Below are positions 52,516 through 61,185 of a stretch of DNA of 64,000 bases, in pieces (positions within the stretch are counted from its first letter, which is position 1; the number at the start of each line of letters is the position of its first letter). The position numbers were made by a program, and so were the translations under genes. The notes beneath the pieces were generated by a model. It had not been told where the DNA came from, did not search any database, and saw only the letters and a list, made by a program, of their open reading frames with translations. Source of the stretch: Pseudomonadota bacterium (lineage in GTDB: Bacteria; Pseudomonadota; Gammaproteobacteria; Steroidobacterales; Steroidobacteraceae); assembly GCA_018240525.1 (NCBI GenBank), contig JAFEFN010000014.1:730487-794486 (forward strand), in the 5' to 3' direction.

Positions 52516-54509
52516 GGCGCCACGGCCGCCGGTGCCGCCGGCAGTCGCGGCGCATGGCGCGCCAGGAAGCGGCGCGCCTCGTCTTCATCGCGCGTCACCG
52601 TCATCGGCGGCAGCGCGGCGAGGAAGACCCGGCCGTAGTTGCGAGCGACCATGCGCGGATCGCAGATGACCACGACGCCGTAGTCGTCTTCGCTGCGGAT
52701 GAGCCGCCCCGCCCCCTGCTTGAGGGTGAGTGCGGCACCGGGCAGCTGGTAGTCGCGGAAGGCGTTGCCGCCGGTGGCCGTGAGGTGCTCGATGCGCGCC
52801 CGCACCAGGGGATCTTCAGGCGAGGCGAACGGGAGCTTCTCGATGATCACCAGGCGCAGCGCCCCGCCCTTCACGTCCACCCCTTCCCAGAAACTCGCCG
52901 TGCCGAGCAGCACCGCGTTACCGTCGGCGCGAAACTCCTGCAGCATGCGCTCGCGCGGCGCCTCGCCCTGCACGAAGAGCCGGTAGGGACTGCCGGCGCC
53001 CCAGCGCGCGCGCAGCAGGGCGGCGCCCTGGGCGAGCGCACGGTGGCTGGTGAAAAGCACGAAGGCGCCGCCGCCGGCGGCGCGGATGAGCGGCTCGGCC
53101 GTGTCGATGACGGCGGCGACGTAGTTCTGGGCCGCCGGCGCCGGCAGGCCGTGCGGCAGGTACAGCAGGCTCTGCCGCTCATGATCGAAGGGACTCTCGA
53201 TGAGCAGCGTCTGCGCATCCGCCAACCCGAGTCGACCGGTGAAGTGGCTGAAGTCCTCGCCGAGCGACAGGGTTGCCGAGGTGAAGATCCACGCCCCGCG
53301 GCGCGCGGCGACCAGCGCCCGGAAGCGCTCGGAGATGTCGAACGGGATCAGGCTCAGGGTGAAGCCGCCGGGGCGCACCTCGATGGCACGCGCCCCGTCC
53401 AGCTCGTCCGGCGCCCCGATGCGGGTCAGGTTCGCGGCGATCTCCGCGGCGCGCTCGGCAAACTGGGCCAGCGGACCGTCCTCGCCCAGCGGCGCGAGCG
53501 CGCCGTGCAGAGCGTAGAGCGAATCGCCCAGCTCGCGTGCCGCGCGGCTCAGGGCGGATGATCCGGTCGTCCACGGATAGCGGCCGGGCGTCGTGGGTGC
53601 GCTCGCGCGCAGCTGGGCGAGTGCATCCTCCGCGTCCCGCAGGGCCGCGGCCGGCCCCGCGCCGGCGCCAGCGGCAAGGGTGTTGGCCGCGTGGCTTGCC
53701 GACTCGACGCGCACCTCCTTGAGCAGTGTCTCGAGCTGCCGGCTGCCGACGTGCGCGCCGAAGAACTGTGTGGCGAGGTCCGGGATCTGGTGGGCCTCAT
53801 CGAGCACGATCGCATCGGCCGAGCCGAGCAGGTCGCCGAAGCCGTCCTCCTTCAGGGCGAGGTCGGCCAGCAGCAGGTGGTGGTTGACGATGACGATGTC
53901 GGCCTCGAGCGCCTCGCGCCGCGCCAGCACCACGTGGCAGCGCGCGAACTCGGCACAGCGCTGCCCGAGGCAGCTCTCGCGCGTCGAGGTGACCTGCGGC
54001 CACACCGGATGGCTGTCCGAAAGGCCGCGCACCTCGGCCAGGTCGCCGCGCTGGGTCGTGCGTGCCCAGCGCTGGATGCGGGCCAGCATGGTCTGGGCGC
54101 TGCGCGTGCGTGGCACCCCCATCTGCACCAGGTCCAGCTGCTCGGCCTGCACGTCGATCCGCTCGAGTCGATAGCGGCACAGGTAGTTCGCGCGCCCCTT
54201 CAGCAGCGCCACCCGCGCCGGGCGGCCGATGGCCGCCGAGACCAGGGGCAGGTCCTTGGCGAACAGCTGGTCCTGCAGCGTGCGGGTGCCGGTGGAGATC
54301 AGGACACGCCGTCCCGAGAGCAGCGCCGGCACCAGGTAGGCGAAGGTCTTCCCGGTGCCGGTCCCGGCCTCGACCACCAGGGACTCGCGCTCGGCCAGCG
54401 CATCGGCAATGCGCTGCGCCATGCGGCGCTGGTCGCGCCGCACCTTGAAGTCCGGGAGCGCGCGCGCCAGGGGGCCCGCGCTGCCGAATATGTCCTCTAA
54501 GTCCTGCAT
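52512..54509 (-). CDS. yoaA: DinG/YoaA-family ATP-dependent DNA helicase
   Basis: This XPD-like superfamily 2 helicase has 665 residues. Walker A is EAGTGTGKTFAYLVPALLSG near residue 50 and the DEAH box VLDEAHQIPD is near residue 240. Cysteines for an Fe-S cluster are present (YLCRYRLE, then CLGQRCAEFARC). The C-terminal motif LKQGAGRLIRSEDDYGVV is typical. The protein size and tsaB linkage fit YoaA, which unwinds damaged forks with HolC, better than DinG. No clear LexA box was seen upstream. Confidence 0.9.
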   Translation of the reverse strand: MQDLEDIFGSAGPLARALPDFKVRRDQRRMAQRIADALAERESLVVEAGTGTGKTFAYLVPALLSGRRVLISTGTRTLQDQLFAKDLPLVSAAIGRPARVALLKGRANYLCRYRLERIDVQAEQLDLVQMGVPRTRSAQTMLARIQRWARTTQRGDLAEVRGLSDSHPVWPQVTSTRESCLGQRCAEFARCHVVLARREALEADIVIVNHHLLLADLALKEDGFGDLLGSADAIVLDEAHQIPDLATQFFGAHVGSRQLETLLKEVRVESASHAANTLAAGAGAGPAAALRDAEDALAQLRASAPTTPGRYPWTTGSSALSRAARELGDSLYALHGALAPLGEDGPLAQFAERAAEIAANLTRIGAPDELDGARAIEVRPGGFTLSLIPFDISERFRALVAARRGAWIFTSATLSLGEDFSHFTGRLGLADAQTLLIESPFDHERQSLLYLPHGLPAPAAQNYVAAVIDTAEPLIRAAGGGAFVLFTSHRALAQGAALLRARWGAGSPYRLFVQGEAPRERMLQEFRADGNAVLLGTASFWEGVDVKGGALRLVIIEKLPFASPEDPLVRARIEHLTATGGNAFRDYQLPGAALTLKQGAGRLIRSEDDYGVVVICDPRMVARNYGRVFLAALPPMTVTRDEDEARRFLARHAPRLPAAPAAVAP

Positions 54510-54702
54510 GTCAGTGAATGCCTACGGCCGTGCGGGTCCACGGACCGATCACGGCCGTGGTCACGCGTATCTCCATGAATTTACAGAAAAATACGCGCGT
54601 GCCGTCGCATGAATGGCGATCCCGGGCTGAGCTTACATCATCGGGGTGACCCGCGCGCCCGCGATATACTTACCGGCTCCGGAAGATAACAAGGAACCGC
54701 GG

Positions 54703-56475
54703 ATGGCCACTGCCGCAGACATGCTCCTGCCCCTGCCCCAGCTGAGCAGGCCGGTCGCCGACTGGGTGAAGGCGGTCAGCGAACTCACCCAGCCGGATGC
54801 GGTGCACTGGTGCGAGGGTGGCGACGCGGAGAGGGGCGCACTCATCGGCCAGCTGCTGCGCAGCGGGGAGCTGAAGGGCCTCAACCCGGAACAGTTCCCG
54901 GGCTGCCACCTGTATCGTTCCGAGCCGAACGACGTGGCGCGCGTCGAGCACGTCACCTACATCTGCACCCGCTCGCAGGCGGATGCCGGCCCGAACAATC
55001 ACTGGATGGACCCGACCGAGGCGCGCGCCAAGATGCGCGCCCTGTTCAAGGGCTGCATGCGCGGTCGCACCCTGTACGTGATCCCCTACTGCATGGGCCC
55101 CCTCGACTCGCCGCTGTCGCGGCTGGGCGTGGAGATCACCGACAGCCCGTACGTCGTCCTCAACATGATGATCATGACCCGCGCCGGCCGGCAGGCGCTC
55201 GAGCGCATTTCCCGCGAGGGCCGCTTCGTGCGCGGATTGCACTCGATCGGCGAGCTGGATCCGGAACGCCGCTTCATCATGCACTTCCCCGAGGAGCTGT
55301 CGATCGAGAGCTTCGGCTCGGGCTACGGCGGCAACGCCCTGCTCGGCAAGAAGTGCCATGCGCTGCGCATCGCCAGCTGGCAGGCGCGCTCGGAGGGCTG
55401 GCTGGCCGAACACATGCTGATCGTCGGCCTGCAGAACCCGCAGGGGGAGACCCACTACATCGCCTGCGCCTTCCCCTCGGCCTGCGGCAAGACCAACCTT
55501 GCCATGCTGATCCCGCCGGCCTCGCTGCCCGGATGGAAGGTGTTCACCGTGGGCGATGACATCGCCTGGCTGCATCCCGGCGAGGACGGCCGCCTCTGGG
55601 CCATCAACCCCGAGGCCGGTTACTTCGGGGTCGTGCCGGGTACCAACCCGGAGACCAACCGCAACGCCTACGAGATGATCCGGCGGGACACGCTCTTCAC
55701 CAACGTGGCGGTCACCGCGGACGACCAGCCGTGGTGGGAAGGCCTGGGGAGCGGTGCGCCCGTGCTCGACTGGCAGGGTCGCCCGTACGACAAGGCCAAC
55801 GGCCCGGCGGCCCATCCCAACTCGCGCTTCACCGTCTCCGCGCGCCGCAACCCCAGCTGGTCACCGCACGCGGAGGATGCGCGCGGCGTGCCGATCTCGG
55901 CGCTGGTGTTCGGTGGCCGCCGGCGCGAGGTGGCGCCGCTGGTCTACGAGGCGCGCGACTGGAAGCACGGCGTCCTGGTCGGTGCCTCGGTGGCCTCCGA
56001 AACCACCGCCGCCGCGGTCGGCCAGGTCGGCGTGGTGCGCCGCGACCCGATGGCGATGCAACCCTTCTGCGGGTACAACTTCGGTGATTACTGGCGGCAC
56101 TGGCTCGATGTCGGCGCCAGGCTCATGCGCCCGCCGAAGATCTACCACGTCAACTGGTTCCGGCGCGATGCGCAGGGTAAGTTCCTGTGGCCGGGATTCG
56201 GCGAGAACCTGCGCGTGCTGGCCTGGATGCTCGAGCGCTGCGCGGGCAGGAGCGGCGCGGCGGACACGGCCATCGGCCGCCTGCCGCGGCCCGAGGACCT
56301 GAACACCCAGGGGCTGAAGATCTCCCCGGGGGACCTCGAGGCACTGCTCTCGGTGGACCCGGAGCTGTGGCGCAAGGAAGCGGCCGAAGTGCGTGAATAC
56401 CTGCATCGCTTCGGGGACCGGTTGCCGGCCGCCATGCTGGCAGAGCTTGCCGAAACGGAACGGCGACTCGGCTGA
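54703..56475 (+). CDS. pckG: Phosphoenolpyruvate carboxykinase (GTP)
   Basis: This GTP-type PEPCK interconverts oxaloacetate and PEP at the start of gluconeogenesis. The 590-residue protein has the catalytic P-loop with its cysteine in FPSACGKTNLAMLIPP, the kinase-2 region VGDDIAWL, and PGTNPETNRNAYEM. AAGGA seven bases before the ATG supports the start. TATACT at 54665-54670 is a possible -10, but no good -35 precedes it. A hairpin and short T-run follow the stop. The enzyme differs from the ATP-type PckA of E. coli. Confidence 0.96.
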   Translation: MATAADMLLPLPQLSRPVADWVKAVSELTQPDAVHWCEGGDAERGALIGQLLRSGELKGLNPEQFPGCHLYRSEPNDVARVEHVTYICTRSQADAGPNNHWMDPTEARAKMRALFKGCMRGRTLYVIPYCMGPLDSPLSRLGVEITDSPYVVLNMMIMTRAGRQALERISREGRFVRGLHSIGELDPERRFIMHFPEELSIESFGSGYGGNALLGKKCHALRIASWQARSEGWLAEHMLIVGLQNPQGETHYIACAFPSACGKTNLAMLIPPASLPGWKVFTVGDDIAWLHPGEDGRLWAINPEAGYFGVVPGTNPETNRNAYEMIRRDTLFTNVAVTADDQPWWEGLGSGAPVLDWQGRPYDKANGPAAHPNSRFTVSARRNPSWSPHAEDARGVPISALVFGGRRREVAPLVYEARDWKHGVLVGASVASETTAAAVGQVGVVRRDPMAMQPFCGYNFGDYWRHWLDVGARLMRPPKIYHVNWFRRDAQGKFLWPGFGENLRVLAWMLERCAGRSGAADTAIGRLPRPEDLNTQGLKISPGDLEALLSVDPELWRKEAAEVREYLHRFGDRLPAAMLAELAETERRLG

Positions 56476-56477
56476 GG

Positions 56478-56505
56478 CCGGCAGCGGCGCTGCCGGGGCG
56501 CTTTT
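56478..56505 (+). terminator. Probable terminator of pckG
   Basis: CCGGCAG, CGGCG loop and CTGCCGG (56478-56496) form a 7-bp G+C stem just after the pckG stop, followed after five bases by TTTT. The hairpin also ends close to the stop of the convergent cyclase gene (56504). Confidence 0.5.
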
Positions 56506-57406
56506 AGTCCTCTTCGCAGGCAAAGCGGATCGTTTGCGGCGATCCCTGCTCGGGCAGTCGCCCAAGCCCGATCATTCCTTGGCCTCTGATCTGCAGGCTG
56601 TCACGGCGCACGAAGGATTCCTCGCCGTCGGCGCCCTGCACGAAGGTGCCGTTAGTGCTCTGGTCGATGAGCACGAACTTGTTGCGGTTGATCTCGATGC
56701 GCGCATGCAGGCGCGAGATCAGGCTGCCCTTCACCACCACGTCGTTGTCTTCCGCCCGCCCGATGGTGATGCTCGAGTGCCGCTCGTCCACGACGACCTC
56801 GCGGTCCTGGCAGCGCAGGCGCAGGCGCATGCTCTGACCCGGGCGCTGCTCGGTGGCAATGCCCGGCACCATGCTGGTGATGTCCTCGGTCTGCCACAGC
56901 ACCTCGTAGAGGGCCACTTCGTTGCCCTGACCCTTGAGCGTGGCGATGTCGATCTGCCGACAGGCCGCACGCCACTCGGGCGACAACCGGTCGATGGTGG
57001 CCGCCGTCGTCACGATCTGCCCGGCCTTGGCCTGGCTCGTCATGCGGTTGGCCGTATGCACGGCGGCCCCGAAGACGTCGCGGTTCTCGAGCATGACCGG
57101 GCCGAAGTGGGTACCGATGCGGATCGCGACCGCCTGCCCGTCAACCTTGAGCTGGGCATGGCTGGAGATCTGCTGCTGCATCTGCGCGGCCGCATTGAGC
57201 GCGCTGTCGGCGCTGGGGAAGGTCGCCATGACCTCATCGCCCATCGTCTTGATGACCGTGCCCTGGCGCTGCTCGGTCGCACTGCGCATGACGTCGATGC
57301 AGATCGCCACCATGTCCCGCGCGCGCAGGTCGCCCATGGTGTCGTACAGCCGCGTCGAACCAACGACGTCGGCGAACAGGATCGCGAGTTCTATGTCCTT
57401 GCCCAT
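56504..57406 (-). CDS. Class III adenylate cyclase fused to an FHA domain
   Basis: The 300-residue protein has a class III cyclase domain (about residues 6-160): first metal Asp in ILFADVVGSTRL (Asp13), the Lys and second Asp in IKTMGDEVMATF (Lys53, Asp57), and the transition-state Asn/Arg in VHTANRM. A forkhead-associated domain follows (SITIGRAEDNDVVV, then SRLHARIEI and STNGTFVQ). cAMP is the likely product, and FHA binds phosphothreonine partners, linking it to Ser/Thr kinase signalling. No kinase gene is in the window. Cyclase activity is likely because the catalytic residues are kept. Confidence 0.88.
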   Translation of the reverse strand: MGKDIELAILFADVVGSTRLYDTMGDLRARDMVAICIDVMRSATEQRQGTVIKTMGDEVMATFPSADSALNAAAQMQQQISSHAQLKVDGQAVAIRIGTHFGPVMLENRDVFGAAVHTANRMTSQAKAGQIVTTAATIDRLSPEWRAACRQIDIATLKGQGNEVALYEVLWQTEDITSMVPGIATEQRPGQSMRLRLRCQDREVVVDERHSSITIGRAEDNDVVVKGSLISRLHARIEINRNKFVLIDQSTNGTFVQGADGEESFVRRDSLQIRGQGMIGLGRLPEQGSPQTIRFACEED

Positions 57407-57444
57407 GAGCTGCGATCAGATTATACGAAAGTACTCTCACATCG

Positions 57445-58539
57445 CTACAAAGGAGTCTGATTCAGCGGGGGAATTGCCCGCCGCAGCAACTCCGGGCCAG
57501 CCCCCGCCAGGCGGGCTCCCTCACTCAGCGCACGGCGGTAGTCCTTCGCCCCGGGCTGTCCGCTGTAGAGGCCGAGCATGTGACGCGTGATCGCCGACAG
57601 GCGCGTCCCTGCCGCGGTCTCGCGCCGTGCGTACTCCTCCATCCGCGCCAACAGCACTTCGCGCCGTGGCAGCGTCGGGTGGCGCGGATCCAGTTCCTGT
57701 TGCAGCTCCGCCAGGAGGTACGGCCGATGGTAGGCCTCGCGCCCAAGCATGACTCCGTCGCACCATGAGAGTGCCTCGACGACGGCCGGGGCATCGCGCA
57801 GGCCACCGTTGACGATCACGGGAAGGTCCGTGAAGGACTGCTTGAGGCGCCGGACGACGTCGTAGCGCAACGGGGGGATCTCGCGATTGTCCTTCGGCGA
57901 CAACCCCCCGAGCACCGCCTTGCGCGCATGCACGATGGCAACCTCGCACCCGGCCCTCCGCACGCTGTCGACGAAGTGGTGCAGTGCCTCGAAGTCGGAC
58001 TCACTAAAGTCAGCAACTGCCTGGTGCGCCTCACGCGCCCGGGCGGTGACCACCCCGATGCGCATCTTCACCGTCACAGGGACTCTCACCGCAGCCCGCA
58101 TCGCTGCGACGCATTCTGCAACGAGCGCCGGTTCTAGCATCAGACACGCGCCGAACGCCCCGCTGGCCACTCGGTCACTGGGGCAGCCGCAGTTGAGGTT
58201 GATCTCGTCATACCCGGCCTCCTCGCCCATGCGGGCTGCCGCGGCAAGGTCCTGTGGTTCACTGCCACCGAGTTGCAGCGCAAGGGGGTGCTCCTCGGCA
58301 TCGAAGGCCAGCAGGCGCCGTCGGTCACCGCGCAGAATGGCGGCCGCCGTGATCATCTCGGTGTACAGCAGCGTGCCTGCAGAAAAGCCCCTGAGAAAGT
58401 AGCGGCAATGCCGGTCCGTCCAGTCCATCATCGGAGCGACTGAGATCCGCCGGTCGATTATTCCTGCGCTTTTTCTGTGCGAGATGCCTATTTCTGTAGG
58501 CTTTGCTTCACTGCGCGTTTCTGCGGGATTTTTGGGCAT
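57445..58539 (-). CDS. dusA: tRNA-dihydrouridine(20/20a) synthase
   Basis: DusA reduces U20/U20a in tRNA with FMN. The 364-residue protein has SVAPMMDWTDRHCRYFLR at about residues 33-50, the catalytic Cys117 in NLNCGCPSDRV, and GLSPKDNREIPPLRYD, which is specific to DusA. The first roughly 30 residues (MPKNPAETRSEAKPTEIGIS onward) are unusual and AT-rich in DNA. An integrase remnant lies just beyond the start. This fits the known integration of islands into the 5' end of dusA with replacement of the first codons. Confidence 0.95.
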   Translation of the reverse strand: MPKNPAETRSEAKPTEIGISHRKSAGIIDRRISVAPMMDWTDRHCRYFLRGFSAGTLLYTEMITAAAILRGDRRRLLAFDAEEHPLALQLGGSEPQDLAAAARMGEEAGYDEINLNCGCPSDRVASGAFGACLMLEPALVAECVAAMRAAVRVPVTVKMRIGVVTARAREAHQAVADFSESDFEALHHFVDSVRRAGCEVAIVHARKAVLGGLSPKDNREIPPLRYDVVRRLKQSFTDLPVIVNGGLRDAPAVVEALSWCDGVMLGREAYHRPYLLAELQQELDPRHPTLPRREVLLARMEEYARRETAAGTRLSAITRHMLGLYSGQPGAKDYRRALSEGARLAGAGPELLRRAIPPLNQTPL

Positions 58540-58563
58540 TCGGGGGAGTTTAGCGTTTGCCGG

Positions 58564-58599
58564 GGAGACGTAAAGGAGACAAGAATGTCATGTCTCCCC
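58564..58599. repeat. Phased GGAGAC repeats and inverted copy upstream of the integrase remnant
   Basis: GGAGAC occurs at 58564-58569 and 58575-58580 (11 bases apart), and GTCTCCCC at 58592-58599 is an inverted copy of GGGGAGAC at 58562-58569. A similar direct pair, also 11 bases apart, lies at 61980-61996. They may be arm-type integrase sites, but this is inference. Confidence 0.5.
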
Positions 58600-58609
58600 G
58601 AGCCTCATC

Positions 58610-58693
58610 ATGCCAACCATCAAAGTTCGCAAGCAGTCCGACGGAAGCACGCGCTATACCGCGATAGTCCGTATTCGGCGCGGCGGAGCCATC
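58610..58693 (+). pseudogene. N-terminal remnant of a dusA-type tyrosine integrase
   Basis: The first 26 codons read MPTIKVRKQSDGSTRYTAIV then RIRRGG, the typical arm-binding N-terminus of phage/island integrases. The similarity then fades and no catalytic domain (RHRY) follows; the frame runs on without sense to 58942. It starts 70 bases from the dusA start and points away from it, the arrangement known for dusA-associated islands. Confidence 0.72.
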
Positions 58694-58804
58694 TATCCTG
58701 CAATCAACGGGAATTGGCGCCTCTGGTCACACAGGTTTGGCGACTCTCGTCATACGCACCATCATGGTCGCTCTGTTCCGAAGAGTCCGTACGTAAGAAC
58801 ACGC

Positions 58805-59065
58805 TCACCGTGCAGTGGTCTCTGGTCCGGTCATCAAATGGCCGAAGATCCCGTACAACCCGATCAGCGCCCACACGACGTTGATAGACGCCGATGGATA
58901 AGCACCGTTCCAGCCGCTGTTGATGATGAACCCTACCCCTGAGAGGACGTTCAGCCAGTGATAGGTTCTTGAGCGGGCGGACAGCCTGCCCATGGTCAGG
59001 AGCACATACGCGCTCAACATCAGCGCCGCAGCGCTCCATCCGATGATCTCAATCGCAACCTTCAT
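58805..59065 (-). CDS. Small membrane protein, CBU_0592-like
   Basis: The 86-residue protein has three predicted membrane helices (about residues 5-25, 37-50 and 58-78) with MKVAIEIIGWSAAALMLSAY and NVVWALIGLYGIFG. It resembles the small CBU_0592-like family of unknown function. It overlaps the aquaporin gene by 17 bases, so it is the last gene of the arsenic operon; whether it acts on arsenic is unknown. Confidence 0.72.
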   Translation of the reverse strand: MKVAIEIIGWSAAALMLSAYVLLTMGRLSARSRTYHWLNVLSGVGFIINSGWNGAYPSASINVVWALIGLYGIFGHLMTGPETTAR

Positions 59066-59759
59066 ACTGGAGCTCCCTGGAATCGCGGCGCGGGTTGTCG
59101 GTTGCAGATACCGGCCTTCTGAATAGAGCCCGTCCCAGCAAGAGACCTACCAAGGCCCCGACAAGCTGGGCCGCAATGAAGCCGGGCACGTCGGCAGGCC
59201 GGATACCCGCGAAGGTGTCCGACAGTGCGCGTGCAATCGTGATCGCGGGATTGGCGAACGAGGTCGAGGCGGTAAACCAGTACGCAGCCCCGATCCAGGC
59301 CGCGACCATCCATGGAGCGTCCTCCTGGCGGCGGTGCCCGATCACAACCAGCACCAGACCCAAGGTTGCAACACCTTCGGCCAGCCATTGAGCCGATCCG
59401 GTGCGGACATGGGCGGAAGCCTGCAACAGCGGAAGCTCGAACATGGCATGCGCGAGGAGCGCTCCGGCGCAGCATCCCGCGATCTGGACGGCGACGTAGG
59501 GCACCAACCGACCCCAGGGGAGATTCCCGCGAAGGGCCTCGACGAACGAGACCGCCGGATTGAAGTGCGCGCCGCTGAGAGGACCTAGCAGCGCGATCAA
59601 TGTAGCGAGCACCGCGACGGTGGCACCGGTATTGGCAAGCAGCGCGATGCCGACGTTACCGCCGGCGAGACGCTCCGCCATGACACCGGACCCGACAACG
59701 GTTGCCGTGAGCAGCAGAGAGCCGATTCCCTCGGCCGCGACGCATCGAGCAAGACTCAC
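59049..59759 (-). CDS. aqpS: Aquaglyceroporin of the arsenic operon (AqpS-like)
   Basis: The 236-residue MIP-family channel has six helices and both half-helix motifs, GAHFNPAVSF near residue 65 and SFANPAITIARALSDTFAGI near residue 170. In Sinorhizobium meliloti AqpS replaces ArsB and lets As(III) leave down its gradient after ArsC reduction. This operon likewise has no ArsB or Acr3. The start is a GTG overlapping the arsC stop (GTGA). Confidence 0.86.
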   Translation of the reverse strand: MSLARCVAAEGIGSLLLTATVVGSGVMAERLAGGNVGIALLANTGATVAVLATLIALLGPLSGAHFNPAVSFVEALRGNLPWGRLVPYVAVQIAGCCAGALLAHAMFELPLLQASAHVRTGSAQWLAEGVATLGLVLVVIGHRRQEDAPWMVAAWIGAAYWFTASTSFANPAITIARALSDTFAGIRPADVPGFIAAQLVGALVGLLLGRALFRRPVSATDNPRRDSRELQYEGCD

Positions 59760-60271
59760 GGAGCGTCCGCCGGCGGTGCGGACTTACCGATCACGTCGAG
59801 GCGCTCCTGCAATTTCCTACGGTCAAGCGTGTCCAGCGGCAGACTCGTAAAGATCTTGATCCGGTTGTCCAGAAGTCGGAAGGCCTCACGGAACGCCAGC
59901 CACTTCTGGGTGTCGGTGCCCTCCACGGCTGCCGGGTCAGGGATACCCCAATGGGCCGTCATGGGCTGTCCGGGCCAAAAGGGACACACTTCCCCAGCCG
60001 CGTTGTCGCAGACCGTAAAGACAAAATCGAGGGGCGCTGCGCCGGGAACTGCGAACTCGTCCCAACTCTTGCTGCGCAGTCCTTCCGTCGGAAAGTTCAT
60101 GTGTCGGAGCAGCTCGAGGGCGATCGGATGGACCTGGCCTTTCGGGTGGCTGCCGGCACTGAAACCACGGAACTTGCCTTTACCCCACTGATTGATCAGT
60201 GCCTCGGCCAGGATGCTGCGCGCGGAGTTGCCGGTGCAAAGGAACAGGACGTTGTAGGGCCGAGCGCTCAC
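59756..60271 (-). CDS. arsC: Arsenate reductase, thioredoxin-coupled (LMW-phosphatase family)
   Basis: The 171-residue protein has the phosphatase P-loop CTGNSARS (Cys12, Arg18) and the redox pair in VCDNAAGEVCP (Cys88, Cys96), as in the Staphylococcus/Bacillus ArsC type. It reduces As(V) to As(III). I chose the GTG at 60269-60271 because GGGGAGG lies five bases upstream and it overlaps the preceding stop (GTGA). The longer frame to 60325 would sit inside the upstream gene. Confidence 0.92.
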   Translation of the reverse strand: MSARPYNVLFLCTGNSARSILAEALINQWGKGKFRGFSAGSHPKGQVHPIALELLRHMNFPTEGLRSKSWDEFAVPGAAPLDFVFTVCDNAAGEVCPFWPGQPMTAHWGIPDPAAVEGTDTQKWLAFREAFRLLDNRIKIFTSLPLDTLDRRKLQERLDVIGKSAPPADAP

Positions 60272-60717
60272 GCCAACCTCCCCTGGCTCAGGCTCTTCGT
60301 CATGCATGTGGCCGAACTCGGACACAGTGAACGAAACTCCGCGCTCTGCTGCACCGCCAGCGGCGCCGCCGCACGCTCGATGACGCGGTAACCCTGCCGC
60401 TGAAAGAACGTCGCGGCGGTCTCGGTGAGAAGAACAAGCTCTGTAATGCCTGAGTTCGCAGCTGCGCGTTCAAGCTCCCGCGTTACTAGCTCCCCAAGTC
60501 CTCGGCTGCGATGGTCGGCTGCGACCACGACCGACCGCAACAACGCGGCTGAGCCGAAACGCTCGAGAGCGCCGGCAGCAACAACGCGGCCGGCATCGCG
60601 GACCACGATGAACTCCGGTGATGCAATGGCCAAATCGCTGGTCGGCAGCCGGGAAGCTTCTAGAAGTGCCCGGATGGCCCCTGAATCGGCTGTCGAGGCG
60701 GTTGCGACTGTGGTCAC
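60268..60717 (-). CDS. arsN2: GNAT acetyltransferase, ArsN2-like
   Basis: The 149-residue GNAT-fold protein has the acetyl-CoA loop in VVAADHRSRGLGELVTRELE and the C-terminal FFQRQGYRVIER, as in ArsN2 proteins of arsenic operons. Related ArsN1 proteins acetylate arsinothricin, whereas the substrate of ArsN2 is not established. The start is a GTG (60715-60717) with AAGG upstream, twelve bases after arsI. Confidence 0.8.
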   Translation of the reverse strand: MTTVATASTADSGAIRALLEASRLPTSDLAIASPEFIVVRDAGRVVAAGALERFGSAALLRSVVVAADHRSRGLGELVTRELERAAANSGITELVLLTETAATFFQRQGYRVIERAAAPLAVQQSAEFRSLCPSSATCMTKSLSQGRLA

Positions 60718-60729
60718 GTGGGCCTTGCC

Positions 60730-61185
60730 TCAGGCTGCCACGGGTTTGCAGCAGTTCGGGGCGCAGCATGAAGTCTCGGCCACCTTTTCGGCCTTCGGGC
60801 GAATCACATCTGTGCCGTAGTCCACGCTTTCCCCTGTCGTGAGAAAGGTTTCCCACGGCACACCCTGTGGGTCTTCGATCCAGCTCTTTTCGCTCTGTGC
60901 ATAGCAGCAGGTCGTTTCACCCTCCTCCAGGACTGGTGCGTCCGCACGCTGCAGACGCTCGTAGACCTCCGCGAGCTCCGCCCGGTCCTCGACCTGGATG
61001 CCCAGGTGCTGCACGCCTGGCTTGCCGTCGCGCTGGCTGATCGCGAAGTTCACGCGCGGGTCCTCCAGCATCCACTTCGCATAGTCGGCCTTCTGCACTA
61101 CGGGCTCGGTTGCAAACAGTTGCGAGTAGAAGCGAATGGATGCACCGAGGTCCTTCACCGACAGGTGAACGTGGAGGCGCTTCAT
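60730..61185 (-). CDS. arsI: ArsI/CadI-type C-As lyase
   Basis: The 151-residue vicinal-oxygen-chelate protein begins MKRLHVHLSVKDLGASIRFY. Metal ligands are likely His5/His7, His60 (VQHLGIQV) and Glu112 (PWETF), and the vicinal cysteines that bind trivalent organoarsenicals are Cys93-Cys94 in TTCCYAQSEKSW. These are the ArsI determinants: Fe(II)-dependent demethylation of MAs(III) and aromatic arsenicals. The C-terminus adds SCCAPNCC, possibly another thiol site. It overlaps arsR (ATGA). Confidence 0.88.
   Translation of the reverse strand: MKRLHVHLSVKDLGASIRFYSQLFATEPVVQKADYAKWMLEDPRVNFAISQRDGKPGVQHLGIQVEDRAELAEVYERLQRADAPVLEEGETTCCYAQSEKSWIEDPQGVPWETFLTTGESVDYGTDVIRPKAEKVAETSCCAPNCCKPVAA

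Noticed and set aside
54510..54640. LexA box before the YoaA-like helicase
   Set aside because: A CTGT half-site is present (CTGTAAATTCAT) but ACAG is missing at the required spacing.
54575..54649. 25-codon frame in the pckG leader as a leader peptide
   Set aside because: No ribosome site and no run of regulatory codons or attenuator structure. Chance is the simpler explanation.
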